Assembly (NCBI GenBank): GCA_015494375.1
Contig: WGBL01000106.1
Coordinates: forward strand, 1 to 19,993
DNA from: Hyphomicrobiales bacterium
Lineage (GTDB): Bacteria; Pseudomonadota; Alphaproteobacteria; Rhizobiales; S144-23
Direction of reading: 5' to 3'
Length of the DNA: 19,993 nucleotides
Below, in pieces: positions 15,085 to 19,993 of the stretch. The number at the start of each line of letters is the position of its first letter. Positions within the stretch are counted from its first letter, which is position 1. The position numbers and the translations under genes are program-made. The notes under the pieces were generated by a model. The model was not told where the DNA came from. It worked only from the letters and a program-made list of their open reading frames with translations, and did no database searches.

Positions 15085-15217
15085 TTGCTGTGTGTCCTGT
15101 TTTCTGACGAGGTTCATGCCGATAGGTCCATGCCGGCGCGCCCCATATGGGCCCGGATGTGCGGCCGGGGTTGCGAGATGGGGAGAGCATCTCAGAGCCT
15201 TTCGGGAACCGGCACTC

Positions 15218-15252
15218 CCGGTGACCGTTGCCGTTGAGCAACACCCGGTTTT
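15218..15252 (+). terminator. Hairpin followed by TTTT, candidate terminator
   Basis: CCGGT (15218-15222) pairs with A(C)CCGG (15243-15248, one bulged C). Inside it GTTGC (15227-15231) pairs with GCAAC (15238-15242). TTTT follows at 15249-15252. It would end transcription from the gene-free region before the promoter of the porin-like gene. Confidence 0.4.
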
Positions 15253-15380
15253 GCGATCACGGACGCGCATCGCCGGATGGGTTGATTCTCAAGCGAATCT
15301 AAGAAAACTCATTTAGCCGGTATTGGAGTATCGAGCTCAACCAGCGCGGCCGCAGAACACAGCGGAGGGGGACTGGAAAG

Positions 15381-16751
15381 GTGACATACTGGAAAACTAA
15401 CTTTGCGAAATTGACAGCAACAGCCGGCATGGTCTTGCTGGCGCTACTCATAGTGGCGCAAGGAGCGGTGCGAGCCGGCGAGGCGCCGAGCAATCAAGAG
15501 CTTTACAGGATGCTGCGTGCCTTGGAGGCGCAACAAAAGCAACTCATCAACGAACTTCGGGCAACCAAGGCGGAGGCGGCGAAGGCAAAGGCCGAATTGC
15601 GCGCTGCGAAGGCTGCCCTCGGTGAGGCACAAAGGAAGATCGCCGCAACCGCCAATAAGCTCAATGCCGACAAGCTCGACAAGGTGGTCGCCAAGCCGAG
15701 GGCCGTCGCCAGCCTGCCGGCCGACACCCGTGCGCTGGCCGGCACCACGGTCATGGGCTCGCAGCTCTCGCCGTCAGCCGTGATGGTGGCGCCGCAACCG
15801 ACGGGCGCCTTTGGGGCGGTCGCCTTCAACTACCTCATGGGTAGTGACCAGGGCATGGACTTCGCTGTCGTCAATAGCACGACAAACCTGTTCAACCCCC
15901 CGGGCAACGACGGACCGCTGCACGCACTCGGCGACGAATATCAGGGAGCGGTCAGTGTCATTCTCGGTTGGAACACGGGCAATGGCACTGATGTGCGCGG
16001 CACGCTCGACTATTACGACCACAGCAACACCGAAACTATTGTTAGCGACGGCACCTTTGCAATCCAGGCGTCACAAATCGGCCCGAACTCGAGGATCGAC
16101 GAAAACGATCTCAACGACAGCGGCGATTTTGCCGAGGGGACGATCGACCGGAAGGTCGTCTCTGGCGGCTTGGAGATCGGAAAGACGCTGGCGGTCGGCA
16201 GCGACCTTGCGCTTCGCATCAGCACCGGCGTCAATGCGGCCAGCATCCAAAATGTCCTGACTGCTTACTATGCCGACGTTGACAATACGGACTCGCACCT
16301 AACCATTCAGGACAACGACATCCGTGCTTATGGCGGGCGCCTCGGTGTTGCGGCGGATTGGCGTGTCATGCCCGGCCTCTCCGTTGGCTTGGCAGCGGGT
16401 GCCGCACTGCTCTATGCGCAGCGCAACTACAAGATCACGCAGTTGGACAGCAACACTCTTACGCCGACCGTTGGTGACGGATTGCTCAACTTTTCCGCTG
16501 ACGAGAGGTTCGTCATGCCGGCAATCGATCTGGAGGTCGCGGCGACCTGGCAGATGATGCTCGCTGGCCTGGCGACATCGATCACCGTCGGTTATGATTT
16601 CCAGACTTGGATTGGTGCCATCAAGGATGTTCGCCAAGTTGACGATGTCGATGAAAACGTCTTCACAACGGCCAATCACGATCTGACGTTGCACGGACCG
16701 TTCGTCCGTGTCGGTGTCGCCCTGCAGGAGGAGCAGACGGCGCTCAAGTGA
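15381..16751 (+). CDS. Lpg1974-type pore-forming outer-membrane protein
   Basis: Probably an outer-membrane beta-barrel. The GTG at 15381 is preceded by purine-rich SD-like sequence (GGAGGGGG at 15364-15371 and ggaaag directly before). The 456-residue protein has a signal peptide (charged MTYWKTNFAK, hydrophobic 12-30, cleavage probably near AVRA-GEA at 32-33), then a coiled coil at about 38-95 (SNQELYRMLRALEAQQKQL and Ala/Lys/Glu heptads). From about 135 come alternating beta-strand stretches (GAVSVILGWNTGNGTDVRGT, GGRLGVAADWRVMPGLSVGL), ending DLTLHGPFVRVGVAL. An N-terminal coiled coil followed by a barrel, with this ending, fits the Legionella OMP-like (Lpg1974) family. Base composition is less GC-rich than in the ppk region. 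The stop overlaps the next frame by 4 bases, but a terminator-like hairpin lies just after it. Confidence 0.75.
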   Translation: MTYWKTNFAKLTATAGMVLLALLIVAQGAVRAGEAPSNQELYRMLRALEAQQKQLINELRATKAEAAKAKAELRAAKAALGEAQRKIAATANKLNADKLDKVVAKPRAVASLPADTRALAGTTVMGSQLSPSAVMVAPQPTGAFGAVAFNYLMGSDQGMDFAVVNSTTNLFNPPGNDGPLHALGDEYQGAVSVILGWNTGNGTDVRGTLDYYDHSNTETIVSDGTFAIQASQIGPNSRIDENDLNDSGDFAEGTIDRKVVSGGLEIGKTLAVGSDLALRISTGVNAASIQNVLTAYYADVDNTDSHLTIQDNDIRAYGGRLGVAADWRVMPGLSVGLAAGAALLYAQRNYKITQLDSNTLTPTVGDGLLNFSADERFVMPAIDLEVAATWQMMLAGLATSITVGYDFQTWIGAIKDVRQVDDVDENVFTTANHDLTLHGPFVRVGVALQEEQTALK

Positions 16752-17557
16752 GCGTGAAAAGAGCAACAGCTCGACGCGCGGCCGTCCTCTCCTGGGCGGC
16801 CGTTTGCGTTTCGCGCGTACGTATCGAAATGGCGCTTCTCACCGTGGTGGTTGTGGCACTCGCGCTTACTGCCTGCAGCGCGCTCCCGGAGCCTCGTGGG
16901 CAGCGCGCGCGACCAATAGACATGTTCGATGCCGTGGTGTTCGGCCGGGAATACGAGACGGTCCGCACCCGCTATCTCGCCAAATGGACGGGAGAGCTGC
17001 GCATAACGCTTTCGGGCAAGGAGGCCGCGCGCTACCGCCCGCTCGTAGCGCGGTATGCATTGCGCCTCTCGGAATTGACAGGTTTGCCGATCACATTGCT
17101 CGAGCCGAGCGGAAATGCGCCCAACCTTCCGGCCGCGGGGCGTGGTGCCAATGTCACCATTACTTTCCTCACTCTCGACGAAATGGAGACGCTTGCGGGG
17201 CCGCGCATTCCCTATGCGGGGTTCCGCACCGACATTCTCTTAACATCGGGATGCCTATTCTTTTATAAGCGCGATAAGAGTCACCGGATTACGGAAGGTG
17301 CGATATTCGTGCGAACCGATGCGGGCGCCACTTCTCGCGCGATTGAAAGTTGCCTGTTGGAGGAGATGACGCAAGTCCTGGGCCTGCCAAACGATTCCGA
17401 TCTCATCAGCCCCTCGATATTCAACTCGGGCGACCAGTTGACCCGGTTGTCGGCACTCGATGAGACTTTGATCCGAACGCTTTACCATCCCTCCCTGTCT
17501 CCGGGAATGCGACGCGACCGGGCCCTTGATAAGGCGCGTTCTCTGCTTGGACAGTGA
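16748..17557 (+). CDS. DUF2927 family lipoprotein
   Basis: Function unknown. A lipobox LTAC (residues 40-43, Cys43) follows the hydrophobic stretch ALLTVVVVALAL, so the mature protein is probably a lipid-anchored envelope protein. The body fits DUF2927: KWTGELRITLSG, YALRLSELTGLPI, a Cys in TSGCLFFY, then CLLEEMTQVLGLPNDSDL, SIFNSGDQLTRLSALDETLI and RTLYHPSLSPGM. Two starts are possible. GTG 16748 overlaps the previous stop (GTGA) and gives a long, Arg-rich 42-residue leader. ATG 16829 gives a compact leader (MALLTVVVVALALTAC) but without a basic residue, and it lies after the hairpin at 16779-16802. I keep the longer frame but consider the start open. The 3' half (around 17221-17280, about 45% GC by count) is less GC-rich than typical for the window. 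Confidence 0.75.
   Translation: MSVKRATARRAAVLSWAAVCVSRVRIEMALLTVVVVALALTACSALPEPRGQRARPIDMFDAVVFGREYETVRTRYLAKWTGELRITLSGKEAARYRPLVARYALRLSELTGLPITLLEPSGNAPNLPAAGRGANVTITFLTLDEMETLAGPRIPYAGFRTDILLTSGCLFFYKRDKSHRITEGAIFVRTDAGATSRAIESCLLEEMTQVLGLPNDSDLISPSIFNSGDQLTRLSALDETLIRTLYHPSLSPGMRRDRALDKARSLLGQ
16779..16811 (+). terminator. Candidate intrinsic terminator after the outer-membrane protein gene
   Basis: CGGCCG (16779-16784) and CGGCCG (16797-16802) form a 6-bp stem with a 12-base loop, followed by TTTGCGTTT (16803-16811). It lies 27 bases after the barrel-protein stop and inside the long version of the lipoprotein frame. If it is a true terminator, the lipoprotein gene more likely starts at ATG 16829. 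Confidence 0.4.
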
Positions 17558-17667
17558 TATGAGGTGGTCCGTGCGCCGATGGTAGAGGGGCTCGTGCGCC
17601 CACCTGGAATGTTTCCTCGGCCGGTTGGGCGCTTCTGCTTCGAGGACGTTTGAAGCTTGCAATCCTG

Positions 17668-18813
17668 CTATTGGGCGTCAGTGCCCTCGAGGGTTTCCTC
17701 GATGAGCCCGTCGACAACGGCGCGCAAGGCCTCCTCTTTGCCGGCGCCCGCATCGATCGCCGCCCTATAGCGGGCGAGCTGGCGGTCGGCGCTGGTGCCA
17801 CGCGCCATGATGGTGCGAGCATGCTCGACCTCGGCGAGGCAGCCGCAATGCTCGGCATCCTCGCGCACCAGCTCGATCAACTCCTCGACGAGGTCGCCCA
17901 CGGGCACGAGCGCGCCACGGCCGAAATCGACAAGCCCTTCGCTGGTGCCATAGCGCTGGGCGCGCCAGCGGTTCTCGTTGAGCAGGAGCACCGGATAGCT
18001 CCGCCAGCGCTGGTTCGAGCGCCTCAGGCGATAGAGCATGCGGCAAACGCAGACAAAGAGCGCGGCGATGCAAATGGCGTCGTCAATGAGTGTCGAGACA
18101 TCGCAAAGGCGCATCTCGATCGTCGGGAACTTGCAGTGGGGGCGCAAGTCCCACCAGATCTTGGTCGCATCCTCGATGAGGCCCACCGACGTGAGCACCT
18201 CGATGGTGCGCTCGTATTCGCCAAAACTCGAGAACTCCGACGGCAGCCCCGTGCGCGGCAGCTCATCGAAGACGCTCAGGCGATAGGACTTGAGCCCCGT
18301 GTTTTCGCCCTGCCAAAAGGGCGAGGAGGTGGAAAGCGCCAGGAGATGGGGCAGGAAATAGCGTGCCTGGTTGAGAATATCGATGCGCAGATCGTCGTTC
18401 TCGATGCCCACATGGACATGCATGCCGCAAATGAGGAGCCGCCGCACGACCACTTGCATGTCCTGGGCAAGGACGTTGTAGCGGTCCTTGTCGGTGTGGT
18501 GCTGGCGGGTCCAGCGAGCAAAGGGATGGGTCGAGGCGGCAATGAGCGCGTAGCCATGGCTCTTGGCGACCTCGGCGACGGTGCGCCGGAGCCTGGCGAG
18601 CTCGCCTCGCGCCTCGGCGATTGTGGCGCAGACGCGCGTGCCCACCTCGATCTGCGAGCGCAGGAACTCGGGCGCCACCTGGCCTGCGAGGATCTCCTGG
18701 CATTTGGCAAGCAGACTTTCGCGCGGATCGCTCGCCAGATCGCGCGTCTCCGGGTCGACGAGCAGATACTCCTCCTCGATCCCGATGGTAAAACTCGGCT
18801 CCGGTATGCTCAT
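17668..18813 (-). CDS. Carboxylate-amine ligase, YbdK type (glutamate-cysteine ligase family 2)
   Basis: An ATP-grasp-like GCS2 family enzyme. E. coli YbdK has weak glutamate-cysteine ligase activity, and related proteins join a carboxylate to an amine; the true substrates here are unknown. The 381-residue protein, with ATG at 18813, has the usual YbdK length. Visible motifs are TIGIEEEYLLVDPETRDL (9-26) with the metal/ATP-binding Glu cluster, EFLRSQIEVGTRVC (49-62), CGMHVHVGI (129-137), PFWQGENTGLKSYRL (165-179) and FPTIEMRLCDVSTLIDD (about 232-248). The C-terminus includes ENRWRAQRYG and ARGTSADRQL. It is convergent with the lipoprotein gene (110 bases apart) and divergent from the small secreted protein. 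The start overlaps the stop of a short upstream frame in an ATGA arrangement. Upstream minus-strand sequence shows no clear SD. Confidence 0.93.
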   Translation of the reverse strand: MSIPEPSFTIGIEEEYLLVDPETRDLASDPRESLLAKCQEILAGQVAPEFLRSQIEVGTRVCATIAEARGELARLRRTVAEVAKSHGYALIAASTHPFARWTRQHHTDKDRYNVLAQDMQVVVRRLLICGMHVHVGIENDDLRIDILNQARYFLPHLLALSTSSPFWQGENTGLKSYRLSVFDELPRTGLPSEFSSFGEYERTIEVLTSVGLIEDATKIWWDLRPHCKFPTIEMRLCDVSTLIDDAICIAALFVCVCRMLYRLRRSNQRWRSYPVLLLNENRWRAQRYGTSEGLVDFGRGALVPVGDLVEELIELVREDAEHCGCLAEVEHARTIMARGTSADRQLARYRAAIDAGAGKEEALRAVVDGLIEETLEGTDAQ

Positions 18814-18962
18814 GGGTAAATGTTGGCATAGGCGCCCCGCGAGTGGTAGAGGGTTTTTGGCGCCTTCTTTCTGCCATTCGATGAACGGTTTCTACCTTCG
18901 ATGAACGCCCGCTTCAGCTTTTGTTCATATGCCGCGACCCAAGCTGGGTCATAAGTTGGCAT
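18810..18962 (-). CDS. Possible 50-residue small ORF upstream of the ligase gene
   Basis: From ATG 18962 the frame reads MPTYDPAWVAAYEQKLKRAF and ends ...GAYANIYP. Its stop shares ATGA with the ligase start (18813-18810), which would allow translational coupling. Residues 7-22 could form an amphipathic helix; the remainder is basic. Against it: no SD upstream, a weak codon bias for this genome (many A/T third positions), and overlap with inverted and direct DNA repeats that look regulatory. No similarity to a known family is recognised. Confidence 0.25.
   Translation of the reverse strand: MPTYDPAWVAAYEQKLKRAFIEGRNRSSNGRKKAPKTLYHSRGAYANIYP
18877..18907. promoter_or_regulatory. 11-bp direct repeat, two copies 20 bp apart (candidate operator)
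   Basis: TTCGATGAACG occurs at 18877-18887 and 18897-18907, a spacing of 20 bp, about two helical turns. It lies in the 170-base gap between the divergent ligase and secreted-protein genes. Spaced direct repeats on one face of the helix are typical of regulator binding sites. The regulator is unknown. Confidence 0.4.
18936..18950. promoter_or_regulatory. Inverted repeat in the divergent promoter region
   Basis: GACCCA-agc-TGGGTC, perfect 6-bp arms, 33 bases before the start of the secreted-protein gene. It could be an operator or a leader hairpin. Confidence 0.35.
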
Positions 18963-18983
18963 CGTTTGGCCAAGGAGACGATC

Positions 18984-19346
18984 ATGACCACTTTGACAAC
19001 GACAATGGCGAGGGCCTTCATCGCTGGAACCGCGCTGCTTGCGGTCAGTACCGCTGCGGCGGCGTTCACCAAGAAGGAGATCGCCGATGCGGCCTATCAC
19101 TGGGGCCGTGTCGATCATGCGGCCGAGATTTGCCCGCGCCTTGGGATCAACAAGCGCATGCGCGAGGAGGTGGAGAAGGCGCTTACCAAGTCCGACGAGG
19201 CGGCCTGGAAGGGTGGCTACGAGCTCGGGCAGTCCGAGGCGCAAGAGTTTGTCGAGGGCTCTGGCAGGGAGGCGTTTTGTCAGCTCTCGTGGGTTTTTTA
19301 CGGCCGCAACGGCCAGAAGCTCAAGAACCTCCTGGTGCGCAAATGA
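18984..19346 (+). CDS. Small secreted protein, unknown function
   Basis: A 120-residue protein. The ATG at 18984 is set by an excellent SD, AAGGAG (18972-18977), 6 bases upstream; the frame is open further upstream but without a start of this quality. The N-terminus MTTLTTTMARAFIAGTALLA followed by VSTAAAAFTKKEI is a Sec-type signal peptide with probable cleavage after the Ala run (about 27). The mature part, about 93 residues, is helical and charged, with two cysteines (C50 in AAEICPRLG and C99 in REAFCQLSW) that could form a disulfide in the periplasm. Other stretches are AYHWGRVDHAA and YELGQSEAQEFVEGSG. I do not recognise the family. It is divergent from the YbdK-type ligase, and the shared promoter region carries repeats. 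Confidence 0.75.
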   Translation: MTTLTTTMARAFIAGTALLAVSTAAAAFTKKEIADAAYHWGRVDHAAEICPRLGINKRMREEVEKALTKSDEAAWKGGYELGQSEAQEFVEGSGREAFCQLSWVFYGRNGQKLKNLLVRK

Positions 19347-19444
19347 TATCGGAGGGTGCAAGCAACTAAAACGCGCGAGGCGGGCAAGGCGATTCGGCGT
19401 GCGCAAATCACGTCGACGGTGCCTGAACCGCAAGGATCGCCGGG

Positions 19445-19480
19445 GTCGCCTTGAGATATCCGAGGATCGCCTCGAGATAT
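19445..19480. repeat. Degenerate 21-bp tandem repeat
   Basis: GTCGCCTTGAGATAT (19445-19459) and ATCGCCTCGAGATAT (19466-19480) match at 13 of 15 bases with a 21-bp period. It lies in the 236-base gap after the secreted-protein gene, which otherwise shows no gene. Confidence 0.65.
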
Positions 19481-19514
19481 GATGTTGCGCCCTTGAAACT
19501 TGGTGTCCTTATCC

Positions 19515-19538
19515 GGTGCATCTTCTCGGGTGCATCTT
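19515..19538. repeat. 10-bp direct repeat, 14-bp period
   Basis: GGTGCATCTT at 19515-19524 and again at 19529-19538, in the same gene-free gap as the 21-bp repeat. No function can be assigned. Confidence 0.7.
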
Positions 19539-19582
19539 ATCATCCGCAGCACTCTATTGACGCCGCCGCCGTGGCCGTGACG

Positions 19583-19984
19583 CTACCGCACCCGCCCTCG
19601 TAGAGACGGGCTTCGATCTGCTTGCCGCCGCCTTGGAACGGTCTGCTTTGGGAGAGGTTTGGGAGAGGGTGCCTTGCTGCGTGCCGCGGCCCGCGGGTTG
19701 CGGATGGGCAGAGCAGCGAGGGATCGCGCATTTTCGCCCAAGCCTTTGGCGCCTGGCCTACGGTCGTTGGTCGCCGAGCGCCCGGCCTCGGCCTTTTTCC
19801 GCGGCCGCCGCACGGGCAGCGGAATGCCTCTCTGTGCGCGGGCTATGGCCCGATTGATTTTGTCGAGCTCCTCGGCACTCGGGCAGCGAAACGCGATCTG
19901 CTCGCTCGTCTCGATATAGGCGCGGATGAGCGCGAGCCGCTCTTTCGAGAGATTGGCGAGGGCCCACTCGGGCCCCTTGGCCAT
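19583..19984 (-). CDS. Small basic protein, unknown function (possibly partial at its 5' end)
   Basis: A 133-residue frame with ATG at 19984. The first 60 residues look like a folded helical unit: EWALANLSKERLALIRAYIE, then SEQIAFRCPSAEELDKINRA and IARAQRGIPLP. The rest is Arg/Lys/Pro/Ala-rich and probably disordered (RRPRKKAEAGR, SPKPLPKQTVPRRRQ). An 11-bp perfect tandem duplication in the DNA (TTTGGGAGAGG at 19647-19657 and 19658-19668) lies in this tail. The frame is still open at the window edge (Glu-Asp-Asp before the Met), so the true start could lie outside. I do not recognise the family; a regulatory or nucleic-acid-binding role would be guesswork. Confidence 0.5.
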   Translation of the reverse strand: MAKGPEWALANLSKERLALIRAYIETSEQIAFRCPSAEELDKINRAIARAQRGIPLPVRRPRKKAEAGRSATNDRRPGAKGLGENARSLAALPIRNPRAAARSKAPSPKPLPKQTVPRRRQADRSPSLRGRVR

Positions 19985-19993
19985 GTCGTCCTC

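Larger units (their letters stand above)
14455..15380. other. 926-base region without a convincing gene, rich in hairpins
   Basis: Both strands hold only frames of ordinary shadow character, except for one weak candidate at 14530-15000. The region instead contains four clear inverted repeats: 14488-14516, 15022-15050, 15059-15084 and 15218-15248, plus a CCCATATGGG palindrome at 15142-15151. The last 80 bases before the porin-like gene are more AT-rich (around 15281-15325) and probably hold its promoter; a TTGATT at 15283-15288 is one possible -35 box, but no convincing -10 box follows. Confidence 0.6.

Noticed and set aside
17562..17605. AGGTGG/CCACCT inverted repeat between the convergent lipoprotein and ligase genes as a bidirectional terminator
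   Set aside because: Stem of only 6 bp with a 32-base loop and no T-run on either strand.
17650..18819. 389-codon plus-strand frame opposite the carboxylate-amine ligase
   Set aside because: Antisense shadow: the minus strand encodes a complete YbdK-type protein with all family motifs.
1..19993. A complete novel defence, toxin-antitoxin or biosynthetic system
   Set aside because: Nearly all genes belong to known families with housekeeping or envelope roles, and no toxin-antitoxin, nuclease, helicase, recombinase or assembly-line enzyme is seen.

Overview
The window is high-GC DNA (most coding stretches look well above 60% GC by eye) from an alphaproteobacterium, probably of Rhodospirillales type. 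The strongest lineage evidence is gene content and order: purM-purN divergent from a DUF2066 protein, then a CDP-alcohol phosphatidyltransferase, an AI-2E/PerM membrane protein, the DnaA-related regulator HdaA, polyphosphate kinase and exopolyphosphatase. HdaA and this order are typical of Alphaproteobacteria. Names are assigned from protein motifs and family knowledge; no database search was run.

Layout. 1-824 (minus): the N-terminal 274 codons of a cytochrome P450, cut by the window edge. 997-2768 (minus): purN and purM, overlapping by 4 bases; purM is clearly poorer in GC than its surroundings. 2769-3322: gene-free, with two blocks of tandem repeats. 3323-11994 (plus): DUF2066 exported protein, CDP-alcohol phosphatidyltransferase, AI-2E family protein, hdaA, ppk1 and ppx; perM/hdaA overlap by 4 bases and ppk1/ppx by 14. 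12085-13164 (minus): a malyl-CoA/citramalyl-CoA lyase of the Chloroflexus MCL type. 13363-14454 (plus): a flavin reductase with a second, Nudix-like C-terminal domain. 14455-15380: a 926-base stretch without a convincing gene but with several strong hairpins. 15381-17557 (plus): an Lpg1974-type outer-membrane beta-barrel protein followed by a DUF2927 lipoprotein. 17668-18813 (minus): a YbdK-type carboxylate-amine ligase (GCS2 family), divergent from a small secreted protein (18984-19346, plus). 19583-19984 (minus): a small basic protein of unknown function at the right edge.

How the genes fit together. The central plus-strand run joins envelope lipid synthesis (phosphatidyltransferase), inactivation of the replication initiator DnaA (HdaA) and polyphosphate turnover (PPK1 makes, PPX degrades). 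purM and purN catalyse purine steps 5 and 3. The lyase suggests handling of C4-C5 CoA esters with glyoxylate or pyruvate. The beta-barrel and lipoprotein are a likely envelope pair.

No mobile element, CRISPR array, tRNA or rRNA was seen, and I do not see a clear-cut new defence or biosynthetic system. The most unusual signals are: the compositionally foreign purM; imperfect 9-bp tandem expansions that recur inside or at the ends of three unrelated genes; the hairpin-rich gene-free region 14455-15380; and the divergent promoter region 18814-18983, which carries spaced direct repeats, an inverted repeat and a small ORF overlapping the ligase start.
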